Source: Streptomyces sp. B3I8
GTDB lineage: Bacteria; Actinomycetota; Actinomycetes; Streptomycetales; Streptomycetaceae
DNA: 64,000 nucleotides
Assembly (NCBI RefSeq): GCF_030816915.1
Contig: NZ_JAUSYN010000002.1
Coordinates: forward strand, 124,001-188,000
Direction of reading: 5' to 3'
Part shown: one piece after another, positions 25,836 through 34,870 of the stretch
Numbering within the stretch: position 1 is the stretch's first letter
Layout of the letters: every line of letters begins with the position of its first letter
Position numbers and translations under genes: made by a program
Notes under the pieces: generated by a model
The model's database searches: none
Told to the model about the DNA's origin: nothing
Seen by the model: only the letters and a program-made list of their open reading frames with translations

Positions 25836-25849
25836 TGGCAACGTTGTCA
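25836..25849. promoter_or_regulatory. candidate LacI-type operator of GH2 gene
   Basis: TGGCAACGTTGTCA pairs at 12 of 14 positions around the CAACGTTG core with central CG, the form of LacI-family sites. It lies at the expected transcript start, where binding would repress. Confidence 0.5.
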
Positions 25850-25918
25850 TAGCGGCCCGCACAGCACAGGTGCGGAGCCGGATCGGGCCAGCGTCGTTTT
25901 TGATGGGACGTCACACTT

Positions 25919-28900
25919 ATGCCAGATCAGTCGGGTCCGTCGCGCTCTCCCTCGCGCCGTACCGTCGTCGCCGCGGGCACCACCCTGTTGGCGGGCTTCG
26001 GCCTGAATGCCGTGGTCCCCGCGTCGACCGCTGCCGCCGCCCCCACCGGCGCCCCCGAGGGTTCCCCCTCCCACGGTTCCTCCTCCCCCGGCGAGCTGGC
26101 GCGGTACCGGCCCGTCACCGCCTCCTCGACGGCCTACGCCCCCACCGTCGGCTCCTTCGTCGTCGACCGGCTCTCCTCCCCCGGCGTCGAGGGCAGCGGC
26201 TGGCGCGCCGAGGGCGGCGACCCGCAGTGGATAGCCGTCGACCTCCAGTCGGTCTGCGAGGTCGACCGGGTCCGGCTGACCTTCGAGGCGGACGCCTCGA
26301 CGCCCGTGTTCACACCCCCCACCGAGGGCAACCCGCACAGCGGCACCACGGGCAAGGAGGTGCAGTCCAGCTACGCGCTGATGTTCGTGGTGGAGACCTC
26401 GCTCGACAACGAGTCGTGGACCACGGCGTACCGCACCACGGGGGGCACCGGCGGCGTGGTGAACATCCAGCTCCCGCGCCCGACACGGGCCCGCTGGGTG
26501 CGCATGACCTCGCAGAAGCGCTCCAGTCCGCTGCCGCTCGGCCTCAACGGCTTCGAGGTGTACGGCACCCCCGGGGACCACCGCCCCGCGGCCACCGGCT
26601 GGACCGACTGGGGCACCCACCACGAGAAGGCCCCGCGCCTGGAGGTGGCCGACGACGGCAGCGTGCCCCTGGAGTCGGGCTGGCGGCTCACCATGGACGA
26701 CTGGGCCGACGGGGACGGCGCGCAACTGTCCAGCACGTCCGTCGACACCAGCGCCTGGCTGCCGGCCACCGTCCCCGGCACGGTGCTCGCCTCCCTCGTC
26801 GAGCAGGGCAAGCTGCCCGACCCGGTGTCGGGCCTGAACAACCTGCACGTCCCGGAGGCGCTGTCGCGCCACTCCTGGTGGTACAAGCGGGACTTCGCGC
26901 TGCCGCGCGGTCTGCGCACCGGCTCCGGCCGGCATGTGTGGCTGGAGTTCGACGGCGTCAACCACAAGGCCGACGTATGGCTCAACGGCAAGCGGGCGGG
27001 CGACCTCACGTACCCGTTCGCGCGCGCCTCGTTCGACGTGACGCCGCTGCTCGCGGCGGACGGCGAGAACGCCCTGGCGGTGCGGATCACGCCCATGCCG
27101 ATTCCCGGCAGCCCCGGCGACAAGGGCCCCGACGGCAGTGCCTGGGTGGACGCGGGCGCGGGCCAGATGAACCTCAACTCGCCCACCTACCTGGCTGCTT
27201 CGGGCTGGGACTGGATGCCGGCGGTGCGCGACCGCGCGGCGGGCATCTGGAACCACGTACGGCTGCGGGCGACCGGGCACCTCGTGATCGGCGACCCGCG
27301 CGTGGACACCGTGCTGCCCGGCCTGCCGGACGACCTGTCGGTCGCCGAGGTGAGCGTGGTCGTCCCGGTGCGCAACGCCGACTCCGCCGACCGGCGGGCG
27401 ACGGTGACCGCGGCCTTCTCCGGGGTGCGCGTGTCGAAGACGGTCACCGTCAAGGCCGGCGAGAGCGTCGACGTCGTGTTCGCTCCGGACGCCTTCCACG
27501 AACTGCGGCTGCGCGACCCGAAGTTGTGGTGGCCCAACGGCATGGGTGAGGCGCACCTGTACGACCTGACGCTCATCGCGTCGGTGGACGGCCGGGAGAG
27601 CGACCGGCGTGCCGTCCGCTTCGGTGTGCGCCAGTTCGGCTACGAGTACGACGTGCCGCTGCCGTTCACCGCGACCGGTGACTCCGTCACGCAGACGGTG
27701 ACCTTCGCACGGCAGGAGGCCCGGCACGTCCGCATCCGGTGCCTGACCCGGGCCTCCTCCTGGGGCAGTTCGCTGTGGACGCTGGCCGTCGGCGACAGCG
27801 CGCGGCCCGGCATCGACCTCGCGCTGCACGCGAGCGCCGAGGCCTCCAGCATCGACGAGGACGACCACGCCGCCGCCAACGCCACCGACGGCAACGCGGA
27901 CACCCGCTGGTCCTCGGCCTACGAGGACGACCAGTGGATCCGCGTCGATCTCGGTTCCGCCCAGTCCTTCGACCGGGTGGACCTCACCTGGGAGCGTGGG
28001 TACGCGAAGACGTTCGTCGTGCAGGTGTCGTCGGACGGCTCGCAGTGGACGGACGTGAAGGCGGTCGACAACGGTGCGGTGCCGCTGCCCTTCAGCAACG
28101 GTGACGCGAGCCTCCAGGTCGAGGACTTCGACCGGCAGAGCGCGCGTTACGTCCGTCTCGACTGCGGTGTCCGTGCGACCAGCTGGGGCACCTCGTTGTG
28201 GTCCTTCGGTGTCATCGACAGCGCCGACCCCGGCACCGACCTCGCACTGCACCGCGACGCCACCGCCTCCACCGCGGAGTCCGGCCACCCGGCCTCGCAC
28301 GCCACCGACGGCGACGCCGGCACCCGCTGGTCCTCCGCGTACGAGGACGGCCAGTGGATCCGCGTCGACCTCGGCGCCACCCGCTCCTTCGACCGGATCT
28401 CCGTCGTCTGGGAGACCGCGTACGCGAAGACGTACGTGATCCAGGTGTCCGACGACGGCGAGAAGTGGCGCGACGTGAAGTCCGTGTCCAACGCGCCGGA
28501 GCCACTGCGGATCAGCGTCAACGGGGTGCGGGTGCTGGCCCGCGGCGGCAACTGGGGCTGGGACGAGCTGCTGCGCCGGATGCCGCCGGAGCGCATGGAC
28601 GCGGCGGTGCGCATGCACCGCGACATGAACTTCACGATGATCCGCAACTGGGTCGGCAGCAGCGACCGCGAGGAGTTCTTCGCCGCCTGCGACCGGTACG
28701 GCATCCTGGTGTGGAACGACTTCCCCAACGCGTGGGGCATGGACCCGCCGGACCACGACGCGTTCAACGCGGTCGCCCGCGACACCGTGCTGCGCTACCG
28801 GATCCACCCCAGTGTGGTGGTGTGGTGCGGCGCCAACGAGGGCAATCCGCCACCCGCGATCGACAAGGGGATGCGCGAGGCTGTGGAGCGGCAGGTGCCC

Positions 28901-30022
28901 GGCCTGCTCTACCAGAACAACTCGGCGGGCGGGATCGTCACCGGCGGCGGCCCCTACGGATTCGTCGACGCGGAGCGGTACTTCGACCCGTCGACGTACG
29001 GCAGCAAGGACTTCGGGTTCCACACCGAGATCGGCATGCCGGTGGTGTCCACCGCGGCGAGCGTGCGCAACATGACGGGCGACGAGCCGGAATGGCCCAT
29101 CCGCGGGGCGTGGTTCTACCACGACTGGAGCGAGCACGGGAACCAGGGGGCACCCAACTACAAGGCGGGGATCGAGGCCCGGCTCGGGGAGTCCGGCGGT
29201 CTCGACGACTTCGCCCGCAAGGCGCAGTTCGTCAACTACGAGAACACGCGCGCCATGTTCGAGGCGTGGAACGCCCACCTGTGGGACAACGCCTCCGGTC
29301 TGATGCTGTGGATGTCGCACCCGGCCTGGCACAGCACGGTGTGGCAGACGTACGACTACGACTTCGACGTCAACGGCACCTATTTCGGCGCTCGTTCGGG
29401 CTGCGAGCCGCTGCACGTGCAGGCCGATCCGGTCAAGTGGCAGGTCCTCGCGGTGAACCACACCGCGGCCGACCTGCGCGGCGCGACCGTCACCGCGCGG
29501 CTGTACGACCTGTCCGGCAAGGAGCTGGGCCGGCGCCGTACCGCCCGCCTCGACGTGGCGCGGGCGGACACCGCGAAGGCGTTCACCGCGGGCTGGACGG
29601 ACGACCTGCCCGACCTGCACCTGCTGCGGCTCACTCTGGAGGACGCCAAGGGGCGGGAGGTGTCGCGGAACACCTACTGGCGCTACCGCGAGGCCGCCTC
29701 GCTGCAGGCCCTGAACAAGGCCAAGCAGGTCCGGCTGACCGGCGCGGTCACCGAGATGTCCCGCTCCGGCGACCGCCACGGGCTCACCGCGACCGTGCGC
29801 AACCGGGGTTCGGCGGTGGCCGCCATGGTCCGCCTGTCCCTCCTGACGGACACCCACGGCCACCGGGTGCTGCCCACCCTGTACAGCGACAACTACCTGT
29901 GGCTGCTGCCGGGCGAGTCCCGCACGGTCCACCTGTCCTGGCCGGCCGGGGCGGCCCCCACCCGCCACCCGGTGCTGACGGCGGAACCGTACAACGGCCC
30001 TCTCACGACACTGCGGGCCTGA
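25919..30022 (+). CDS. Tat-exported GH2 exo-beta-glycosidase with discoidin domains inserted in the catalytic region
   Basis: 1367-residue exported enzyme. SPSRRTVVAAGTTLLAGFG is a twin-arginine signal. Residues about 55-215 are a first F5/8 type C (discoidin) domain; about 220-400 the GH2 sugar-binding sandwich (WWYKRDFALPRGL, GVNHKADVWLNGKRAGDLTY); about 440-575 the Ig-like domain ending RFGVRQFGYEYD. The barrel resumes at about 860 with ISVNGVRVLARGGNWGWDEL. Between them lie two discoidin modules (about 580-860). The acid/base is Glu974 (CGANEGNPPP) and the nucleophile Glu1037 (HTEIGMP). The fold resembles exo-beta-D-glucosaminidase and beta-mannosidase enzymes; substrate is unassigned. 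Start ATG 25919 has only a weak ribosome site but begins the signal. A C-terminal beta-domain follows. Confidence 0.85.
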   Translation: MPDQSGPSRSPSRRTVVAAGTTLLAGFGLNAVVPASTAAAAPTGAPEGSPSHGSSSPGELARYRPVTASSTAYAPTVGSFVVDRLSSPGVEGSGWRAEGGDPQWIAVDLQSVCEVDRVRLTFEADASTPVFTPPTEGNPHSGTTGKEVQSSYALMFVVETSLDNESWTTAYRTTGGTGGVVNIQLPRPTRARWVRMTSQKRSSPLPLGLNGFEVYGTPGDHRPAATGWTDWGTHHEKAPRLEVADDGSVPLESGWRLTMDDWADGDGAQLSSTSVDTSAWLPATVPGTVLASLVEQGKLPDPVSGLNNLHVPEALSRHSWWYKRDFALPRGLRTGSGRHVWLEFDGVNHKADVWLNGKRAGDLTYPFARASFDVTPLLAADGENALAVRITPMPIPGSPGDKGPDGSAWVDAGAGQMNLNSPTYLAASGWDWMPAVRDRAAGIWNHVRLRATGHLVIGDPRVDTVLPGLPDDLSVAEVSVVVPVRNADSADRRATVTAAFSGVRVSKTVTVKAGESVDVVFAPDAFHELRLRDPKLWWPNGMGEAHLYDLTLIASVDGRESDRRAVRFGVRQFGYEYDVPLPFTATGDSVTQTVTFARQEARHVRIRCLTRASSWGSSLWTLAVGDSARPGIDLALHASAEASSIDEDDHAAANATDGNADTRWSSAYEDDQWIRVDLGSAQSFDRVDLTWERGYAKTFVVQVSSDGSQWTDVKAVDNGAVPLPFSNGDASLQVEDFDRQSARYVRLDCGVRATSWGTSLWSFGVIDSADPGTDLALHRDATASTAESGHPASHATDGDAGTRWSSAYEDGQWIRVDLGATRSFDRISVVWETAYAKTYVIQVSDDGEKWRDVKSVSNAPEPLRISVNGVRVLARGGNWGWDELLRRMPPERMDAAVRMHRDMNFTMIRNWVGSSDREEFFAACDRYGILVWNDFPNAWGMDPPDHDAFNAVARDTVLRYRIHPSVVVWCGANEGNPPPAIDKGMREAVERQVPGLLYQNNSAGGIVTGGGPYGFVDAERYFDPSTYGSKDFGFHTEIGMPVVSTAASVRNMTGDEPEWPIRGAWFYHDWSEHGNQGAPNYKAGIEARLGESGGLDDFARKAQFVNYENTRAMFEAWNAHLWDNASGLMLWMSHPAWHSTVWQTYDYDFDVNGTYFGARSGCEPLHVQADPVKWQVLAVNHTAADLRGATVTARLYDLSGKELGRRRTARLDVARADTAKAFTAGWTDDLPDLHLLRLTLEDAKGREVSRNTYWRYREAASLQALNKAKQVRLTGAVTEMSRSGDRHGLTATVRNRGSAVAAMVRLSLLTDTHGHRVLPTLYSDNYLWLLPGESRTVHLSWPAGAAPTRHPVLTAEPYNGPLTTLRA
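27832..28490 (+). repeat. tandem discoidin module repeat inside the GH2 gene
   Basis: Two copies about 420 bases apart share long identical DNA stretches around ACCCGCTGGTCCTC and CAGTGGATCCGCGTCGA. They encode TRWSSAYEDDQWIRVDLG and TRWSSAYEDGQWIRVDLG. The similarity at DNA level implies a recent duplication or gene conversion. Confidence 0.75.
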
Positions 30023-30039
30023 GCCCGTACCGCCCGGCC

Positions 30040-30089
30040 CACCGTGCCCCCGGTCCCCGCTTCTCGTCGCGGGGGCCGGGGGCACGGTG
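30040..30089. terminator. long hairpin terminator between convergent genes
   Basis: Arms 30040-30060 and 30069-30089 pair over 21 positions with a single G-U wobble around an 8-base loop. It starts 18 bases after the GH2 stop and lies 28 bases from the hydrolase stop, so it serves both. Confidence 0.8.
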
Positions 30090-30117
30090 CCGTCCACCGG
30101 CGGCTTCAGCGGACGCC

Positions 30118-31005
30118 TCAGCGGGCCAGGAGTGCCCTGAGGATCGCGGTGATCTCGTCGGGCGACGTCTCCGCCATGAAGTGGCCCGCCGCGGTGAGCC
30201 GGTGGTCCAGGTCCGGGGACCAGGCCCGCCACACCTGGGCCGCGTCGTAGCCGAGCCGGGCGCCCCAGTCCTGCTGGACGACCGTCACGGGCATGGCGAG
30301 CTGCGAGCCCGCGTCCAGGTCGGCCTGGTCGTGGGTGAGGTCGATGCCGGCGGAGGCGCGGTAGTCGGCCACGATCGAGTCGACGGCGGCGGCGCTCGCG
30401 CGCAGGTAGGCGGCGCGGATCTCGTCGGGGATCGCGGACGGGTCCGTCGTCCAGGCGTCGAGGAAGGAACCGAAGAACGCGTCGGCGCTGTTGGCGATCA
30501 TCGTCTCGGGGAGCCCGGGCGGCTGCGCCATGAGGTACAGATGGTGAGCGACGGCGGCGGAGACGCCGTGCAGCACGTTCCACATGTCCAACGTCGGTAC
30601 GACGTCGAGGATGCCCAGGTGGGTGAGGGTCTCGGGGTGGTCGAGGCCGGACCGGAAGGCGACCAGGGCGCCCCGGTCGTGACCGACCAGCGCGAACCGG
30701 TCGTGGCCCAGCGATGCAAGGACCGAGACGATGTCGGCGGCCATGGTGCGCTTGGAGTAGGTGTCCTCGTCGGTGGCCCGGGGTTTGTCACTGTCGCCGT
30801 AACCGCGCAGGTCGGGGCAGAGGACGGTGTGTTCCTCCGCCAGCCGCGGGGCGATGTGCCGCCACATGAGGTGGGTCTCGGGGAACCCGTGCAGCAGGAC
30901 GACGGGGCTGCCGCTGCCGGCGACGGCGGTGGACAGTTCCACACCGTCCTCACCGGGCAGGCGGACGTACGTGAAGCCGGGGAGGGCGGGGGTGACGGGG
31001 GTCAT
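30118..31005 (-). CDS. alpha/beta hydrolase, haloacetate dehalogenase/epoxide hydrolase-like
   Basis: 295-residue hydrolase. LLHGFPETHLMWRHIAPRL holds the oxyanion motif, CPDLRGYGDSDKP the family block, VGHDRGALVA the nucleophile Asp110 and TAAGHFMAE the base His275. An aspartate nucleophile is typical of haloalkanoate dehalogenases and epoxide hydrolases. In fluoroacetate dehalogenases a His-Trp pair binds halide; the matching place here reads HHLYLMAQPPGLPE, with Leu for Trp, which argues against true fluoroacetate use. I chose the ATG at 31005, with GAGAAGG eight bases upstream, over an in-frame start at 31068. It faces away from the BTAD regulator 113 bases off. Confidence 0.82.
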   Translation of the reverse strand: MTPVTPALPGFTYVRLPGEDGVELSTAVAGSGSPVVLLHGFPETHLMWRHIAPRLAEEHTVLCPDLRGYGDSDKPRATDEDTYSKRTMAADIVSVLASLGHDRFALVGHDRGALVAFRSGLDHPETLTHLGILDVVPTLDMWNVLHGVSAAVAHHLYLMAQPPGLPETMIANSADAFFGSFLDAWTTDPSAIPDEIRAAYLRASAAAVDSIVADYRASAGIDLTHDQADLDAGSQLAMPVTVVQQDWGARLGYDAAQVWRAWSPDLDHRLTAAGHFMAETSPDEITAILRALLAR

Positions 31006-31118
31006 CGCGGGTGCCTTCTCGCTGTCGGGGAGGTTGACGTGACCACTGTGCGCGGTGCCGATCAGCAACCGATCAGTGCGCGGGCGGGCGCGGGCGGCGC
31101 CGCGGCGCGGGTGCCCGG

Positions 31119-33188
31119 ATGATGAGGGGCATGCGGAGCGATGGGCCGGGTGAGGATGCCGTGCGGGTCGATGTACTGGGTGCCGTGCGGGCGCGGCGTG
31201 CGGACGGCGGCGCGATCGCCCTGGGCGGGCCCCGGCACCGGGAGGTGCTCGGCAGGCTGGTCGCGGCCGAGGGGCGGATGGTCGGCACCGACACCCTCGT
31301 CGACGATCTGTGGACCGCGCCGCCGGCCGGGGCGGTGGGCGCGCTGCGGACCTTCGTCGCCGCGCTCCGCCGGGCCCTGGAACCGGACCGGGCGCCCCGC
31401 ACCCCGTCCCGCGTCCTCGTCACGGAGGGGCCGGGCTACGCGCTGCGGCTGCCGCGCCGGGCCGTGGACGTGTACCGCTTCGAGGACGCCCTGGCCGCGG
31501 CCCGCCGCTCCCCCGACGGCGTGGACGCGCTCGGCGCCGCCCTCGCCGCGTGGCGCGGCGTGCCCTACGCCGACCTGCCCGACGCGGGGTGGGCGCCGCG
31601 GGAGCGGACCCGGCTGGAGGAGCTGCGGCTGCAGGCGGTGGAGGTGCGGGCCGGCCTGCTGCTCGATGCCGGTGCGGGCGCGGAGCTCGTGGCCGATCTC
31701 GCCGCGCACGCGGGCGGGCACCCGTGGCGGGAGTCCGCCTGGGCGCTGCTCTCCCGCGCGCTCTACCGCGACGGCCGGCCGGCCGAGGCCCTGGCCACCC
31801 TGCGGCGGGCCCGCACCCTGCTCGCGGAACAACTGGGGCTCGATCCCGGGCCCGTCCTGCGGCGCCTGGAGCAGGACATCCTCAACCGGTCCGCCGCGCT
31901 GGAGCCACCCCGCGCGCCCGGGCAGCGGCTCTCCCCGTACCCGGGGGCGGCGGCGCCGCTGGGCCCCGAGGCGCCGGACGGGCCGAGCGGCATCCGGCTG
32001 GGCCCGCGCACCACCGTCGATCTGGCCCGGACCCTCGCGCTGGCGGGCGGGGACGCGCTCGTCCTCTCGCGCCGCGATCGGCTGGCCGCCGTCGAGGCGG
32101 CCGAGCGTACGGGGGACGCCGTGCTGACCGCCCGCGTCATCGGCGCCTACGACGTCCCCGCCGTCTGGAGCCGTGCCGACGACCCCGCACAGGCCCGTGC
32201 CGTCGTGGCCGCCGCCACGCGGACGCTCACCGCCCTCGGCCCGGACGCCCCCGCCGGGCTGCGCGTCCGTCTGCTCGCCACGATCGCCGTCGAGAGCCGG
32301 CCCGCCGACTCGTCGGGTCCTCGCGCGGAGCGGGCACGGGCCGCCGCGCGGGAGGCGGAGTCGCTGGCACGCGGCGCGGAGGATCCCGAACTTCTGGCGT
32401 TCGCCCTCAACGGGGTGTTCCTGCAGTCCTTCGCCCGCCCCGGCCTCGCTCCGCGGCGGGATGCGATCGGCGCGGAACTGGTCGAGCTCGCCGGGCGGCG
32501 GGAACTGCCGGCCCACGCCATCCTGGGTCGGCTCGTACGCCTGCAGTCCGCGTCGGCGCTCGGCGATCTCGACGCCGCCGAGGCACACGCCCGGGCGGCG
32601 GAGCGACTCGCCGCCGTGCACGAGTCACCCCTCGTGCCGGTGCTGACGCGCTGGTTCCGGGTCCGGGTCGACGCCGCCCGCAGTGCCGAGCCCGGCGGGC
32701 CGTCCGCCGCCACGGTCGCCGCGGCCTACCGCGCTGCCGACGGCGCTCTGGGGGCGGCCGGGATGCCGGGGCTGCACCGCGGGCTGCTGCCGCTCGCCCT
32801 GCTCGGACTGCGTCTGCTGCACGGCCGCCCGGCCCCCGCCGACGAGCGGCTCGACTGGGGACCGTACCGCCCCTGGGCGGCGCCGCTCGTCCTTCTCGCC
32901 CGGGACCGCACGGAGGAAGCCCGCGCCGCGCTGGCCGCGACTCCCGAGCCACCGCGCGATCACCTGCAGGAGGCGCTGTGGTGCCTCACCGCGCGGGCCG
33001 CCGTGCTCCTGGACGCGCCCGCGACCGCCGCCCGCGCGGCTCACGCCCTGCGTGACGCGCGCGCCGAACACGCCGGCGCCACCACCGGGATGCTCACCCT
33101 CGGCCCCGTGGAGCGCTACCTCTCGGCGGCCGAGGCCTGCGCGGCGCGGGCCGGCGTGGAGGCTCCCGGCGGCCGGCCGGCCTCGTGA
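31119..33188 (+). CDS. BTAD-domain regulator, AfsR/SARP-like without NB-ARC
   Basis: 689-residue regulator. Residues about 15-105 are an OmpR-type winged helix (VRVDVLGAVRARRADGGAIA, GRLVAAEGRMVGTDTLVDDL). Residues about 110-250 are the bacterial transcriptional activation domain, ending AEALATLRRARTLLAEQLGL and DPGPVLRRLEQDIL. The rest is an Ala-rich helical array, probably TPR-like, with no P-loop, so it lacks the NTPase part of full AfsR proteins. Such regulators usually drive secondary metabolism, but no biosynthetic core genes are in the window. The start is uncertain: ATGs at 31119, 31122 and 31131 and a GTG at 31161 with GAGGA just before are in frame; I give the outer limit. Confidence 0.82.
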   Translation: MMRGMRSDGPGEDAVRVDVLGAVRARRADGGAIALGGPRHREVLGRLVAAEGRMVGTDTLVDDLWTAPPAGAVGALRTFVAALRRALEPDRAPRTPSRVLVTEGPGYALRLPRRAVDVYRFEDALAAARRSPDGVDALGAALAAWRGVPYADLPDAGWAPRERTRLEELRLQAVEVRAGLLLDAGAGAELVADLAAHAGGHPWRESAWALLSRALYRDGRPAEALATLRRARTLLAEQLGLDPGPVLRRLEQDILNRSAALEPPRAPGQRLSPYPGAAAPLGPEAPDGPSGIRLGPRTTVDLARTLALAGGDALVLSRRDRLAAVEAAERTGDAVLTARVIGAYDVPAVWSRADDPAQARAVVAAATRTLTALGPDAPAGLRVRLLATIAVESRPADSSGPRAERARAAAREAESLARGAEDPELLAFALNGVFLQSFARPGLAPRRDAIGAELVELAGRRELPAHAILGRLVRLQSASALGDLDAAEAHARAAERLAAVHESPLVPVLTRWFRVRVDAARSAEPGGPSAATVAAAYRAADGALGAAGMPGLHRGLLPLALLGLRLLHGRPAPADERLDWGPYRPWAAPLVLLARDRTEEARAALAATPEPPRDHLQEALWCLTARAAVLLDAPATAARAAHALRDARAEHAGATTGMLTLGPVERYLSAAEACAARAGVEAPGGRPAS

Positions 33189-33195
33189 GGGCACG

Positions 33196-33225
33196 GCCCG
33201 CCGCCGGGTCTCAGACGCGGCGGGC
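33196..33225. terminator. hairpin between convergent BTAD and hydrolase genes
   Basis: GCCCGCCGC and GCGGCGGGC flank 12 bases. It begins 8 bases after the BTAD stop and overlaps the last codons of the hydrolase. Confidence 0.45.
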
Positions 33226-34116
33226 GGCGTCGACCTTCGCGAAGAACGGCAGCAGGGCCTTCGCCAGGGCGTCGGGCGCCTCCAGCGCGGCGTAGTGACC
33301 GACGCCGTCCAGTGTCACCGACTCGACGCCGTGCGGGCCGGGTCCGTTCCCGCCCGCCACTGCCCGGGACAGGGTGCCGGTCGTGAACGGGGCGCCACCG
33401 GCGTCGACCGCGAGCACGGGTACGGTCAGGCCGGGGCTCTCGGCCAGCGCCCTGATCCCGGCCCCCTCCCCCAGCATCGACCGGTAGAGACCACTCGCCC
33501 CCCGCCAGCCGTCGGGGCGCGCGTACGTGCGGGCGAACTCCGCGAGGTCGGCGTCGGTGACCACGCCCGGCCTCCCGAGGACGAACCGCTCCATGAACTC
33601 CCGCTCACGACCGGCGAGAAGGAGTTCGGGGACACCGGGGGCGGCGAGCACGCCGATGTACCAGGCCCCGCCGCGGGTGACGTCGGCCAGTGCCTCCAGG
33701 CCGAACCCGGGCAGGCCCGTCTCGATCCCGGTGAGGCTGAGCACGCTCGCGGGGTGCGCGGCCGCGAGGCGGAACACGGTCGCCCCCGCGATGTCCTGAC
33801 CGGTGACATGGACCGGTCCCACGCCCAGCAGCTCGACGAGCAGGCGCAGGTCCTCCGCCGCCGTCGCGCTGTCGTACGGGCCCGGTCCGTTTCCGGAGTC
33901 GCCGAAGCCGCGCAGGTCGACGGCGAAAACGCGGTGCGTCTCGGCCAGCAGCGGGACGAGCCGGTGGAACGCCCACCAGGTCTCGGGGAATCCGTGGACG
34001 AGAAGCACCGGCGAGCCGTCGGTGCCGGCCGCCGTGTAGTGAAGCCGTGTGCCGTTGACCTCCGCGTGGTGGTGGGTGAGGCCGGGGACGGTGGCACCCG
34101 GGGGTGTGATGTTCAT
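33211..34116 (-). CDS. alpha/beta hydrolase, epoxide hydrolase-like
   Basis: 301-residue hydrolase. [20 protein letters not shown] and [15 protein letters not shown] are the usual family blocks; the nucleophile motif is [12 protein letters not shown] with Asp, and the base His is in [12 protein letters not shown]. The order fits the epoxide hydrolase/dehalogenase branch. Cytoplasmic. I chose the ATG at 34116, preceded by GAGG six bases before; an ATG at 34128 contains that ribosome site. It is divergent from a MarR gene, with two perfect operators between, so it should be induced by the MarR ligand. It is a distant paralogue of the hydrolase at 30.1 kb. Confidence 0.83.
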   Translation of the reverse strand: MNITPPGATVPGLTHHHAEVNGTRLHYTAAGTDGSPVLLVHGFPETWWAFHRLVPLLAETHRVFAVDLRGFGDSGNGPGPYDSATAAEDLRLLVELLGVGPVHVTGQDIAGATVFRLAAAHPASVLSLTGIETGLPGFGLEALADVTRGGAWYIGVLAAPGVPELLLAGREREFMERFVLGRPGVVTDADLAEFARTYARPDGWRGASGLYRSMLGEGAGIRALAESPGLTVPVLAVDAGGAPFTTGTLSRAVAGGNGPGPHGVESVTLDGVGHYAALEAPDALAKALLPFFAKVDAARRV

Positions 34117-34208
34117 GGCGGTCCTCATGGTGTGCGTCGCGATCTCGCCGCAGCACGTGCGGCGTACGGGCATGTGCGTGCGTGTGCGGCACACTCTGCC
34201 GACTCTTC

Positions 34209-34256
34209 GACAACCCTGTTGTCCATTGCTCCGCCACAATAGACAACAAGGTTGTC
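34209..34256. promoter_or_regulatory. pair of MarR operators
   Basis: GACAAC-N3-GTTGTC occurs perfectly at 34209-34223 and 34242-34256, with centres 33 bases apart, about three helical turns. Between the divergent hydrolase and MarR genes the two sites would place proteins on one face of the DNA. Confidence 0.78.
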
Positions 34257-34294
34257 GCTGTCGAGGGTCCTAACCCACGACGTACGCTGCTGCC

Positions 34295-34780
34295 ATGTCA
34301 CGTTCCGGCGCCGATCTCGCCCTGCTCCTGCTGGGGGGCTTCCGCTCGCTGGTGGATTCCGCGACGGCCGAGCTGGCCCGGCGCGGGCACGAAGGGGTGC
34401 GCCCCGCCCACGACTTCGCCATGCGGGCCATCGCCGCCGGCGCCGACAACGCCTCCGAACTCGGCCGCCGCCTGTCGGTCACCAAGCAGGCGGCGGCCAA
34501 GACCATCGCGGTACTGCAGGAGCGCGGGTACGTGACCCGTGACGCCGACCCCCGCGACGCCCGCCGCAAGCGGCTCAGGGTCACTCCGCTCGGGTTCGAG
34601 GTGATGCGGCAGGGGGAGGAGATCTTCGACGAACTGCGCGAGCAGTGGGAACGACGCATCGGCCCGGCCGAACTCACGCGCTTCGAGGACCGGTTGAGAG
34701 ATCTCGTCGGCACGGATCCGGTCCGGCTGGACGCGCCCGGCTGGGTGGCCCAGGACCTCGGAGGCACGGACGACCGATAG
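34295..34780 (+). CDS. MarR-family regulator
   Basis: 161-residue winged-helix protein: ALLLLGGFRSLVDSATAELA, then NASELGRRLSVTKQAAAKTI (recognition), LQERGYVTRDADPRDARRKR (wing) and the usual LRVTPLGFEVM. The ATG at 34295 follows TACGCT by six bases, so the message is probably leaderless. The two GACAAC-type operators lie 39 and 72 bases upstream of the start, suiting autorepression and control of the divergent hydrolase. It is convergent with the reductase gene. Confidence 0.84.
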   Translation: MSRSGADLALLLLGGFRSLVDSATAELARRGHEGVRPAHDFAMRAIAAGADNASELGRRLSVTKQAAAKTIAVLQERGYVTRDADPRDARRKRLRVTPLGFEVMRQGEEIFDELREQWERRIGPAELTRFEDRLRDLVGTDPVRLDAPGWVAQDLGGTDDR

Positions 34781-34870
34781 CGGCTCGGCCGGGCGGCCCG
34801 AGCTGACCCGCTCGACCAACAGCCGCCTACCGAAAACGGCCAGCCGGGCATTTACGGTGGGACACGAAGA

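Larger units (their letters stand above)
25408..25918. other. 511-base intergenic region before the GH2 gene
   Basis: It contains two hairpins near 25646 and 25671 that could end the Lrp transcript, then a promoter at 25806 and an operator-like palindrome at 25836. No frame in it has a ribosome site and a family match. Confidence 0.5.

Noticed and set aside
25847..30583. A long minus-strand open frame of about 1580 codons
   Set aside because: It is antisense to the GH2 gene, whose catalytic residues and signal peptide are clear. The antisense product is low-complexity His/Arg/Gly/Val sequence.
31119..33188. A secondary metabolite gene cluster around the BTAD regulator
   Set aside because: The O-methyltransferase, monooxygenase and regulators are scattered single genes; no PKS, NRPS, terpene or RiPP core gene was seen.
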